Shown here: positions 10,976 through 21,500 of the stretch, piece after piece
How positions within the stretch are numbered: the stretch's first letter is position 1
How the letters are laid out: the number at the start of each line of letters is the position of its first letter
Source of the DNA: Nemertoderma westbladi
Taxonomy: Eukaryota > Xenacoelomorpha > Nemertodermatida > Nemertodermatidae
Direction of reading: 5' to 3'
Assembly: GCA_032718475.1 (NCBI GenBank)
Contig: JAUCBJ010007487.1
Location: 1 to 64,000 of the forward strand
Length of the DNA stretch: 64,000 nt
The notes under the pieces: model-generated
What the model was told of the DNA's origin: nothing
Seen by the model: only the letters and a program-made list of their open reading frames with translations
Databases searched by the model: none
Program-made: the position numbers and the translations under genes

Positions 10976-12205
10976 ACCGGTCAGCCGTTAGGCCTACCAT
11001 TACCGTATTTAAATGGTAGGCTACGCAGTAGGCCTACAGCAGTACCGGTGCCGGTACCGGTACTAAAATACCTAAAATACCTGCTTTATACCTACATCCT
11101 GTACATACAATACAGCAATGCTGAAAATAGTGCTCTATATACTAATACCGGTACTGATAGCCTGAGAGAACAGCAGTAGAGAAACCGGTAGCATGGAACC
11201 TAACGGTAAATTTCTGGAGGACATAAAAAGTAAAAAAAAGGACATCATGAGTGATTTAAACGGACAATAAAATTTTTTGCGTATTAATAGTGATATTATA
11301 TAATATGAGTGAATGAATATTATATAATATGGTCGTACAGTAGATTTCAAGTTATACGAGATGTTAGATTTCGTCCTAAATTACTTTTTAGATATAACTA
11401 ATAACTGTATTACATTTAAGATTACAGCATAGATTTCTTTGGATTTCGGTTTAGATTTCAGAATAAATCTAAGCCAAGATTGTGGTGTTAGATTTCCAGT
11501 TAGACGAGAGGTTAGATTTCGTCCAAGATTACTTTTTAGATTTCCGCTGATATTTCGTCTAAGAATGCCCCATACAGTAGATTTCTGATTTCAGTTTATA
11601 TTTCGTCCAAGATTAAGACTTAATGTAGAAATGACGTTTATGTTACATGGGATTTTCCAGTGTCGGACGTTACCGACATACATTATGCGTATTTCTGAAT
11701 GTTTCGCAACAAAAAATATTGAAATACAGTAAGAGCGAAAAGTAAGTTTAGACCCACTTCTAACAATCAATGTCTCGTAGCCTTTAAATGTTCAAATTTG
11801 CAAATCTTAATTAGGCTATAATTCCAAACAAGATGAGGTGTTTGATGTTAACCTAAAACGACTCATCTTTTTTCACGAAAATTTCAATCTCTTAAATATT
11901 TTGTACTCATCACGCATTTGAAATTTTCTTATCCTAATATCATTGGCGTTAATTGTAATACAAAATAACGTATTTCATTACATTACAGAGGATAGTTTTT
12001 AGAAATACTATGGCAATGATGGTAACAGTTTCGGTGTTGGATGTTACATGCCGGATGTTACGTGCTTGTCCTTGATAATAATGTAAAACATTATGATTAA
12101 ATATATGAGATATTACTTTATTTGTAGTTTTTTTTAGTTAATTGAAAAGGGAAACCATCAAGCACAATAATATAATGTGCTCCCATACAGTATAACTGCA
12201 TATAG
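10976..12205. other. Intergenic or intronic DNA, no gene seen
   Basis: AT-rich with ACCGGTAC motifs at 11040-11070. A loose two-fold repeat of GTTAGATTTCGTCC..ATTACTTTTTAGAT lies at 11360-11390 and 11510-11540. No exon or RNA gene is visible. Confidence 0.45.
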
Positions 12206-12210
12206 ACAAT

Positions 12211-12588
12211 ATGTACCGTACAACAAGAGTCCCACAAGAAATGAAAACAAATAAGTTGGTGCCAGTTCCCAAGAAGGGCAACCTAACACTCTATGGTTCT
12301 TTTCGGGGAATCTCATTGATCTCGATTGCTGCAAAGCTATACAATAGAATTCTATTAAATCGCATCAGGGATCCCCTTGAGAGACTGCTACGTGGATATC
12401 AGAATGGGTTCCATGGAGCCCATGTTAGCACTAGAAGAGTTATCAAAAAAGAAAGACAGACATGGCTGTTATCTTTGTTGACTTCTTCAAGGCCTTTGAT
12501 TCAGTCTCTCGCTCACGTATGTTCAGCATACTTTCATTATATGGGATTCCTGATGACATTATTGCAGCAATCAGATCAGTATTACTAG
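12211..12588 (+). pseudogene. LINE reverse transcriptase fragment (N-terminal part)
   Basis: Encodes KLVPVPKKGN, then FRGISLISIAAKLYNRILL and GYQNGF. These are the opening RT motifs of a non-LTR element (P..KKGD, RGISL.SIAAK.YNRILLNRI, QNGFR). It then slips frame, and the FVDFFKAFDS block follows in another frame near 12475-12500. It ends abruptly at 12588, where an oppositely oriented LINE 3' fragment begins. It is probably the RT part of the same LINE family X. Dead copy. Confidence 0.8.
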
Positions 12589-12589
12589 G

Positions 12590-12960
12590 ATCGGCATGCT
12601 GCATTGCAGCTGCATTTTAAGAATGCTGTGCCGGCTTGTCGAAAAAATTGCGCCGCCACAACAACTCTATCACCCATGACATTTGCTAGATCAACCATAT
12701 CTTCAAGGCCAGTGCCCTTTAAGATGCGTCTCAAGAAAGTCATGGGCTGTCCACCATGCTTATTCACTCCATGAGGCTGTCAAAGTACAAGATTATGCAC
12801 TGGGTGGTCCTCACGGCGAAAGCAATGTCCTGCAAAGCACAGGCGGTTATATAGTGTCTGGTTGGAGATGTGTTCATTTTACTTGACACATTGAACCCGG
12901 CTCAGCATTTTTGTGAATGTGCCATCCAGAGAATTGGTGTCCCCTGCAGTTAGAGCCTTT
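12590..12960 (-). mobile_element. LINE family X 3' fragment, copy b
   Basis: On the minus strand it encodes the LINE C-terminus (HGGQPMTFLRRILKGTGLED, then DLANVMGDR), a pattern typical of LINE pol ends (G.P..T+...L..DTGL...+L...M.DR). A non-coding 3' end with GCAGCTGCAATGCAGCATGC follows. About 370 bp of homology with the copies at 17648, 32181 and 37196 defines the family. 5'-truncated and broken. Confidence 0.8.
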
Positions 12961-13414
12961 TTACATTTTTTCATTATTTCATTTCATAAGATTTTTACAT
13001 TTATTTATACATCAACTAATTTAATTTGTGCAGTTTCTATCACTTATAATATGTGGCGGTGAAAGCGAAAAGGTACCTTAAGGTGAAAATGTCGTTTTGA
13101 GAAACTCGCACTTAAAGAAAAATTAAATTTTCAAGTCAAAATTTTCAATTTTTTTATTTTCAATGTGATATACAGTATGCAGTTTTTAATGAGGAATCCA
13201 AATCTGTTAACGGTATATTAACAGCTAGCTTAGTTTTGGAGATAATCAGCTTTGATTGAGGGCAGTCATGTATGTAGATTTACTCTTATAAATTAATTTA
13301 TATGCCTTATTATTCCAATAGAAAACTATCTTCCAGTTATTTTCAATATGTTTGCTTGACAATCGGTCTGTCTGTCCGTCTGTTTGTCTGTTTATCTGTC
13401 AAGTGTTGTCAGTC
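12961..13414. other. AT-rich DNA, no gene seen
   Basis: Contains a TCTGTCTGTCCGTCTG microsatellite near 13369-13400 but no supported exon. Confidence 0.4.
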
Positions 13415-13590
13415 ATTTTAGAAATTTTTAGATTTTGGCTCAAAAATTATAATTTTGATGGTACTGTATAAGGGTTTTCGAGGTCGTTGAACACGATAAA
13501 ACATCTTAAAAATATTTTCTGGTAATGCAACCATCATTTTTGGTGCTACTGTATTTTGGACCCCCAGGACGAAAAGTACAAGTAAAAAAA
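13415..13590 (+). repeat. Interspersed repeat, copy 1 of 2
   Basis: About 175 bases ending CCCCCAGGACGAAAAGTACA are repeated in the same orientation at 33845-34025. Shared blocks include TTTTCGAGGTCG, CACGATAAAAC and ATTTTTGGTGCTA. A weaker relative (TTTTCGGGGTCGCTGA) lies near 36058-36075. Class unknown. Confidence 0.75.
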
Positions 13591-14019
13591 TGTCAAATTA
13601 AAAAATGTTGTGTTTCGATTGATAATCCTGATAAACTTTTGGTTTGATCCGTTTGTTCCGAGTTTTTCCTGTATTAATATTTCTTAGTATTAACCGCCTG
13701 ACTAACTTGAATTCCCACCTTCCTGAATCCCCTTTCAAAAAGTTTGGCTTTCCTGATTTTAATTGAAGGCAAAACTCTTGAGGGTTCTTGGAGTCTCTGT
13801 GAGGAATTTTTTCATCTCTTGGAGGCTTTTGGCCAGTGGAAACCTCTTGGAACTTCTTGAGACAATTTGGCAAAATGAAATGGAATTTATAAAAAGTACT
13901 GTATCTATCCAAAACCACCTGTAACTCGAAATGTAAGATAAGATAAACTAGGTTCAGATTTGGGATCAAATTTGACTCTAGAATCAGCAAAGAAAAAATT
14001 CAGTTTTTGTAACTTGTTA
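13591..14019. other. AT-rich DNA, no supported gene
   Basis: A 130-codon open stretch exists on the minus strand (13598-13990), but it has no recognisable domain, splice support or codon pattern. Confidence 0.35.
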
Positions 14020-14250
14020 GCGACACCCCCCCCCCCCCCCCCCCCCACTCCCAAATGGGAAGGGGGGGGGGGGGGGGCTCACCCTCACAACGGGCTGACA
14101 GACCCCTAGCCAAGCAGCCAAGCCGTACCGCTTTCCTGATGAGCGATCCCTTCGGGGTTCGGGAAGGGTGGGACGGACACGGAACAGGGTCGACCGACAC
14201 TGACACTACGGTACCGGGACTAGGACCGAGGGAAAATGGGGATCATTAGT
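14020..14250. other. GC-rich island with poly-C and poly-G runs
   Basis: A poly-C run (about 14027-14047) is followed within 20 bases by a poly-G run (about 14063-14077), so the two could pair. GC-rich DNA continues to about 14230. Open frames here are low-complexity, and I assign no function. Confidence 0.5.
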
Positions 14251-16890
14251 TAGGTTAAAATCTAAAAGCGAACAGTGGGTAATTAAATAATGTACTGTAG
14301 GAATTTATATGTTCGTGTATTATTGTGAATATTTGGTATAATGGTGTGGGGAAGCCCAAATTATTCTCAATCAGGATTCATTCAGAGTTTAGTTACATTA
14401 AAGATTATATCCAACCAATGCGACTTTTTTCCTACTGCAATCTTGCATCTCAGATAAAGACTCCTTCTCCACTTCCAATATCCGGTGACTGGCCGGAATC
14501 CAGTGGTCTGAAAATTCCGCCACCAGCATCGGCGTTTTCCCCATGGTGACGGGAATAACGGCAACATCAAGCAAGTAAAATTAATTGGAAACAGAATGTT
14601 CCTATCTGTTCAACCGTAAGTAGTCATCATTTTATTTAAGCAGGGACTCAAAGCGCAACCCTGTTTAAATACTGTAAGTAAAATTATCACATTGGTTACA
14701 TTTGACTACAAATTATATTTAAGAGACCGGATCATGTTGAACATGGTTGTCTATTTCACTATTGTGTACAAGTGCACCCCCCCCCCCCCACCCCTCCCCT
14801 CTCTCTACCTTCGATTTAGTTTGATTATTACAATTTCTCGAGATATTTACCGCGATTTTCTGTTAAACCCTCCACCGTACCTTTCCCACAGTACAGGACC
14901 CTTGATTTACCTAAGGCTAGTAGACGAGACAATCGGCTAGAAAGAGCAGCTCAAATCTAAGAAACCTTTTTTGCCGCTGCTGTGCCCGATCCGCTGATGC
15001 TCAGTGCTCAGTGCTCAGCCCAATTTACGATTATTTATAAGTGGATAATAAAATAAAGAACTTTCTTTCTCTTCGGAAGTTTAAGGGCAAGGTCAAGGAG
15101 TAGGTTCTTTTGCAGCATAATATATTACACCACAGCAAACTGGGTGTCCGCACAATATACGAGTCATATTGTGGACAATACTTTCTTTTACCACCAAGTT
15201 GGAACGAAGACTAAGTCCTGCTTTAAGCAAAAGCAAACAGTCGGCCGAAGCCGGAGGCGACCCGAAGGCTCCTCTTTCGATAGCTGCTACCCGAGGGTAG
15301 GGGTGGGCGCTACTCCTATCCCAAGATTTGCTCCCAGGTTATTTAACTGGTACTCACTCTGCTTTACCCAGCCAATAATACAAAAAAGGCGATAGTCAGT
15401 CTGAATCAATTCAGAACTAAAACCTCTTTTGCGAAAGAGCAGATGGATAATTTGGGACTTCTGACTATTTGTAGGCGAAAACACCCCTATAACCGAACCC
15501 AACACAGTACAATGCCAAGAAAAAATATTTAATGTGCATTAGGCCTACTACACAGATGTTTTTTTTTATTACGGACATGTTTCACGAAGCTACAATTCAC
15601 ATTAATTTCACGATTTTCTCGGTTTGCTCTTTGAGAATCTTCTGCCTGATTTCCTACACATACTACTAATATTATCCAATATCCCATGCTTTGGTTGAGA
15701 CGGAGGTGGTTGCTCTGCGTGACCGTTTGCAGTGTCGATCGACAATTTCCTTCCGGGTTTGGATTCGAATATCTACGTAAAGAGCAAAAAATTAATTATC
15801 CGGAGTGCGTCAACTGGGTAAGCCGTCAAGTAAGTTTTGCGATACTTCGGTCCATGTCGCATTCGTTACACAACAGGCCCGTACACCTAACACCTATTTA
15901 CATGTCCTGCAATATAGTGTCTTCATTCAGGTACCTGGACACCAAATTTTATATAATTCTTCATGAGATTCCACGAAATTTGAAACAGAGAGAGTTTCAC
16001 CTCCCTTCTCCGTATTGGATGAGTCAGAATTTGTATTATTATATTTATTATATTTTGTTTAAAAAGATGTCTCTGTCGATATTGCACCAGTTACACCACA
16101 GATATTCTGACAAATATCTAAGATACGGACGTTCAAATGTTTCATGGTTTTGCACCTGTGCGAGGCAATTTTTTCTGTTTCCCCCGCAGCTGCAAAACCA
16201 TGCAACAATCGAACGCCCATATCTCAGCCATTCTACGACGAAATTTAGGCTGTGTTACATATTTGGAATCGATTTACGGTCACCTTTCCGTCAGTACCAA
16301 CAAATCACTATAAGGTTGAAGAAAAACTCCGGTGTAACTGGAGCAATATGTAATATGTAACTGGGGCTGCAGGTACCAGATATAGAAACTATATTCCAGG
16401 ACTTGGTGTAATTATAGCTTCTAAAAACTGTGAGATTCATGTCTAACTCCTATTGCTTTACTTTTATTTAAATTTATAACATTTTTAATATAAATCATTT
16501 TATCATATTACATTTCATTAAAAATGCGTTTGTTATTTTGAAATTTTCAACCTGGATTAAATAATAAAATATGAAAGTTTTATTAATTATATTGCAACAC
16601 GAAATGATATTATAACACTATTCAGTGTCTACGGCATTCACCACCTAATCTACGAGTCCAGCTACTTTTCACAGTCCATTGGAGATTCAAATTAAAATTC
16701 GTAAATCCTCACAAAATTGGTTTAATTTCCCCAGAACAGCCAAACCACCCGCCCAAACACGATCAGCCCGGCCCAAGCTTACCTCTAATGGAACTTTTTA
16801 CCAAATTTATTTTACTGAGTTTACCGTAACGATTTTATTGCCCAATCAGACGTCATTGTAATAATTGTTCTCACTACTCGACTTGCGCAA
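14251..16890. other. Non-coding DNA between gene B and gene A exons
   Basis: Contains a poly-C run near 14776-14796, the repeat copy at 16195-16300, and a 224-codon plus-strand open stretch (15686-16360) that I read as chance. The remaining 3' exons of gene A may lie somewhere here on the minus strand, but I could not find one that continues the frame. Confidence 0.4.
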
Positions 16891-16894
16891 TAGT

Positions 16895-17060
16895 ATTATA
16901 TTGGCACGTTATTCTAAACAAATCAATAAACGAAGCTCAATAGAACAGTTTATAAACTTTTGAGAGTAATCACATGTTATTCGCGATGAATTTCCCCTGG
17001 AGAGGGATGGACTTTTATTGCGTCGACAGTCCCCACCTTCTTCCTATTGGCCCTGTGATA
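16895..17060. repeat. Dispersed repeat, copy 2 (related to 4424-4620)
   Basis: Matches the later part of the 4424 copy: GGCACGTTATTCTAA, an AATCAATAAACGAAG block, TTTTGAGAGTAATCA, TTTCCCCTGGAG and ATTGCGTCGAC. It lies just downstream of the last visible exon of gene A. Confidence 0.65.
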
Positions 17061-17110
17061 AGGATATAAACAACCTCGCAAATTTAGAAACAATCCAAAA
17101 TCGAACTCAC

Positions 17111-17385
17111 ATGTTTGTAGTTATCTATCAGGATTTGTACGACATTGTAGGCCAACTTTGTGTTATCTAGAGTTTCTTTGGTGTTCTTGGACTCCACCTC
17201 GGGTTTCAACACATTCGGTGCAATAACCTTAGCGAGATTCTCCGCATTCATTAGATTCTTCTCGCTATTATCCGCCACTTCCCTCAGATGTTTCATGAGC
17301 ATATTGAGGGCTTTCTTATGTTTTTCCGGCAGCTTCGATATCAGTCCATGTATTTCCCGAATTCGTTCACCACTCTCTTTCGCCT
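17111..17385 (-). CDS. Gene A (GRAF/oligophrenin-like) RhoGAP exon, C-terminal half
   Basis: A 275-bp exon between a TTTCCCAG acceptor and a CAT|GTGAGT donor. It encodes IREIHGLISKLPEKHKKALN, MLMKHLREVADNSEKNLMNA and ENLAKVIAPNVLKPE, then AYNVVQILIDNYKH. This is the second half of a RhoGAP domain (LP..n...L..L..HL..V....NLM...NLa..f.P.L), including the conserved NLM..NL asparagine. The IH.L...LPEK wording is that of GRAF/oligophrenin rather than of other GAPs. The first two bases complete a lysine codon with the exon at 37760-37906 (FLDAA-K). The protein should stimulate GTP hydrolysis on Rho-family GTPases. Exons after YKH were not found. Confidence 0.88.
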
Positions 17386-17647
17386 CTGGGGAAATAAACA
17401 AAAGCATTCATGATGGCAAAAAGAACAAATTAAATACCACATTGTGTGTGGAAATGAGTACATTTTAGCGTTCTGACCTCTGATTGCAGTTAGTATACAA
17501 GGAGTGCAGCGTATCTGTATTTTAGGGCACAAGGATAGGAAACTGTTCTTATGATTTTCATTTTACCAATTTATATTTATTTTACGTAACTTTGCATAAT
17601 TTGGACGATCACATGTTTTATATACGGGAGAACATACTACTATTACT

Positions 17648-17918
17648 TCTACTAGGATCGGCGTGCTGCATTGCAGCGGCATTTTTAAGAATGATGTGCC
17701 GGCTTGTCGACAAAATTGCTCCGCCACAACTCCCTATCACCCATGACATTTGCTAGATCATCCGCATCTTCAAGGCCGGTGTCCACCATGCTTATTCACT
17801 CCATGGGGCTGCTAAAGCACAAGATTATGCACTGGCTGGTCCTCACGGCGGAAACAATGTCCTGCAAAGCGGAGGCGACTTTGTTCTAGTGTCAAGCTTG
17901 GGGGAACCAATGAGACAC
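17648..17918 (-). mobile_element. LINE family X 3' fragment, copy c (3' half, split by element 1)
   Basis: The minus-strand LINE 3' end with a (TAG)n-like tail at 17640-17650. It is interrupted at 17918 by element 1; the rest of the same LINE copy resumes at 32181 after the GACAC duplication. The joined order agrees with the uninterrupted copy at 37196-37625. Copies b (12590) and d (37196) contain a block (TTTAAGATGCGTCTCAAGAAAGT) missing here, so this copy also has a small deletion. Confidence 0.8.
17914..17918 (+). repeat. Target-site duplication of element 1 (left)
   Basis: GACAC immediately before the TG of the 5' LTR, matched by GACAC at 32181-32185 after the CA of the 3' LTR. Five bases is within the 4-6 bp usual for BEL/Pao integrase. 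Confidence 0.93.
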
Positions 17919-18456
17919 TGTTAGCTTATTCAATCCCGCCAACACCCCATAAAGTTATTAGCCGATAAGCAATATTGGGAGCCACGAGATTGGGAAATTA
18001 ACCAACTCGTGCCATCCCAATAAGAGTGGGAAGGAAGCACACAATAGAGGGTCAGGGGCCAAACCCCTAACCCAGAGAGAACAGGTGGAGTGAACGGGAA
18101 TACTCCACGGGGCGCCAACAAGGGTATTAACCAATCAGAGGGGGGAATGGCATCGATTGAGTAGCAGTAAGGCCACCGTGCAATATAACCAATAACCTAT
18201 TAATCAGTGATTCAGTTATCTCAGTGCAGCAGTGCTAGCGTAGGGTACAGCCAATTAGTTTAGTTAGGGGATCACGGGACTTTAGTTACCGTATCCCGCC
18301 TACCGTATAATTCACAATATATCTATATCCTATAACCTATTATTATACACCGAACTTCAGAACTCAATTATCTTTATTTCACTCTTATACACGGCGGGGA
18401 CGCGTGGACTAAATACCACATCGGATAAATCGGGATCCCTCCTGGATCCCGTCACA
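17919..18456 (+). repeat. Element 1 5' LTR
   Basis: 538 bp, identical to the 3' LTR except for one base (A here, C there, in GAGATTGGGAAATTAACC). It begins TGTTAGC and ends GTCACA. The U5 end carries a perfect inverted repeat (CGGGATCC, loop CTCCT, GGATCCCG, 18431-18451). A CCAAT box (ACCAATCAGAG, near 18130) and further ATAACCAATAACC motifs are candidate promoter elements. I see no AATAAA. Confidence 0.95.
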
Positions 18457-18536
18457 GTAACTAAAGACGAGCTGCCGCCCCAGTTAAACACAAAGAACTC
18501 CACCCTAGCTAGCCGAACCATCAGCCACCAGACGAG

Positions 18537-21500
18537 ATGAGCGAGTCGGGCGAGACACCACCGCGGACCCCGGACGAAGACCTAACGATCCGCGAGGCCG
18601 CGACCAAACGATACAGGCCCACGACGCCGGAGCCATCGATAACGGGCGAACCGGAAGCACAGGACGAGGAGGGCCTGGAACCCGAAGTCGAGCCAAGAGA
18701 GAAAGAGAGCGAGACGGAGGGAGAAGGAGATGAGTCGACACGAAACGGAGGACGGCGCGCCGATGTCGCCGGCCAGCTACCGGCCAAGGACGACGAGCGG
18801 CCCACCGAATCGGTGGGGCCGACGGTGCGACGCCGGACGCGAAGAGACGGAGGAGAGATTAGTACCGATGTCGCCGGCCAGCTACAGGCCGAGGGCGACG
18901 GACGGCCCACCGGAACGGCGACGGTGGAGCCGCCGGTACGACGTCGGACCCGGAGGGACGGAGGAGAGGTCGGCGACGAGGACGTCGGGGTTTCTGACCG
19001 ACTTCGACGGGTCTACAACGCGACCCGGAAGCTGATAAACGACGCCAAGAAGCAAGGGGCGAAGGTAGACGAGGTGAGACTGAGAAAGCGACTAGGTGAG
19101 TCGGACAGACACTTAAATTACCTGATACGTTTTGGGCAGAGAGAACTAGCCGGGGAGAGAGCAAAGGGAATTGCAGGCGAACTGTTTGAACTATGGGAGT
19201 GTGGGAGTATGGGACCTAGCATGGCGTCAGTGTACATAGGGCCATACTTAATCGATGCCCGGGGAGTAAAACCGGTGTGTTGGAGGGGACTCAAAGGGGG
19301 CGAATCCGAGGTTAACACCGAGGATTCGGCCTCGTCGGTCGGAGAAAGCTCCGGGAAGTGGGAGAAAGTTAGTAGGTCGGGAAGGCGGGGGAAGTCCGTC
19401 GTAACCGATAAGTCTGTTACATCCTCCGCGAAAGAAAGAGCGGTGAGGAAAATAGGAGCCGCATACCGTCTCAGCATGGCAGAGCAAGGTCAGAGAGAAA
19501 TGAAGGAACGGCTAGAGGAGGGAAGAGTGCGGTTAGAGAGGGAAACGGTATTGCTTAGAGAAACCGGAGAAAGGGCCGAAAGGGCTTTGAAAAGCCTAAG
19601 GGAGTATGATGAGATAGAGGAAAGGGAGTGTAGGGAGCGTGAAGCGAGAGAGGAAAGGGAACGCAGAGAGCGTGAGGCAAGGGAGGACGAGGAACGCAAG
19701 GAGCGTGAGGCGGAACGCAAGGAGCGTGAGGCGAGAATGGAAAAGGAACGCAAGGAGCGTGAGGCGAGAGAGGAAGGGGAACGCAAGGAGCGTGAGGCAA
19801 GGGAGGAAGAGGAACGCAAGGAACGTGAGGCAAAAAGGGAAAAGGAACGCAAGGAATATGAGACGAGAAAGGAAAAGGAACGCAAAGAGCGTGAGGCGAG
19901 ACGAAGGGAGAGCATTAAGAGTGCCGCAGACTCGGCCATCAAGGACACCCAGGAGCGTGAGGGGAAAGTGGCAGAGAGTGAAAAGGAGCGCAAGGAATTA
20001 GAGAAACGGAAGAGTGAGTTTGCGGGAAATATAATTAGAGGGGAGCACGAGTTGGAATACGTGCAAGCGACGCCGTCTGAAACCGGGGCCGGCTCGAGTA
20101 TTTTTGAGGAGCCGAGGGCCGTAGATATATTTATTAATACTCCGCTGACAGGGACCGCACGACAGACCCAAAACTGGTGCGACCGTACGGGCGGGGGGGG
20201 GGGTAATAATAATGGTACAGTAGACGTTGTTGATATTAATAGTACCGTATGGGATAACGCTAATCAAACCTTTATTACAGGAAATACTTTGCCTAGTGGT
20301 AGTAATTTAAATTTAAATCAGAACAATCCCAGTGTTAATGTAGAAAATAATCCTAATATTGATGTAGTTACGCAAAATAATTCAAATAATCAAAATAATA
20401 ACTCGAATTCGGACCTACAAAATAACTTAAATAACGCAATTACACAGAATGATTCGAATAATTCAAATAATGATCTTAGCCCGAATTTACAAAATAATTC
20501 AGATAACGTAGTCGCGCAGAATAATACAAATGATTTTGTTTCAAATGAGCAAATTAATTCCGTTTCCAACATGGGTGCTATTAATGTAAACACGTCGGGC
20601 CTACGTAACCAGGGAGCAGAGGGCCTGGTGGGCCACGTAGTTAGTAGACAGGGAGCAGAGGGCCTGGTAGGCCACGTAGTTAGTAGACAGGGAGCAGAGG
20701 GCCTGGTAGGCCACGTAGTTAATAGACAGGGAGCGGAGGGCCCGGTGGGCCACGTAGTTAGTAGACAGGGAGCAGAGGGCCTGGTAGGCCGCGTAGTTGG
20801 TAGGCAGGGAGTAGAGGGCCTGGAAGGCCACGCAATAGCAGAGGGAGAGGCGGGGGTGAACAGACCCGACTGTGGTAGGGTTGATGTGTCGACTAGAGAG
20901 ATATATAGTAGCGGGGCGAGAGGTAGCGAAGTGGAGTGTAGCGGGTGGGGGGGGGGGGGGCTACAAGGGCCCCACAACAGAGAGTTAGCGGCGAGAGGGG
21001 GGGGGGGGGGGGCAGAGAGTGTCCCACAGCCGTCAGCGGACAATGCGAGGGCCGAACAAGGTAAACCGCAACAACCGGCGACGGAAAGTAATAGGGGGAT
21101 TGCGAGTATCCCCAGCGACGTGCGATCGAGCAGAGAAAGACAGGTTGACGTCGCGGGAGGGCAGACGGAGCGTCGAGCCCGATCAGAGGAGGAAAGAAGA
21201 ACAGTGGGGTTTAACCGGGAGGTCGACGAGAGATCTCGTGAGCGGGAATATTCCACTGATAGGAGAAGAGAGGAAGACAGTAGTAGAAGTATCGCCGCAA
21301 ACGATAGAAGAGCGAGGACGGACAGCGAGCCGTCGGTAGTCGAGATGAGAACGGAGAGTCAGTGGGGTCGGACTCCGGGAGATTGCCGTCGCCCCGGAGG
21401 GATGCGATCCGGTGAGACGCATTACACGCCGAGAGAGGGGTACGCGATGTACCGGTACGAAGATGAAAACAGTGGAGAGGGGGGTCGAAGAGAAACTTTC

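Noticed and set aside
12211-12960. Twin-priming inversion of one LINE insertion
   Set aside because: The inverted piece would have to adjoin the 5' break of the 3' segment, but it adjoins the 3' end.
13598-13990. 130-codon minus-strand frame as a possible gene A 3' exon
   Set aside because: It has no SH3 or proline-rich pattern expected of GRAF tails, and no acceptor that continues phase 0 from 17111 could be supported.
14000-14249. Open frames on both strands in the GC-rich island
   Set aside because: Composed of Pro or Gly runs from poly-C/poly-G and adjoining low-complexity DNA; no domain.
15686-16360. 224-codon open frame on the plus strand
   Set aside because: No recognisable domain, low-complexity Tyr/Leu composition, and it overlaps a dispersed repeat shared with 6655-6765. 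It looks like chance.
20390-21256. Long open frames antisense to element 1 ORF1
   Set aside because: They mirror the Glu/Arg coiled coil and the 13-residue tandem repeats; the sense strand has the retroelement context.
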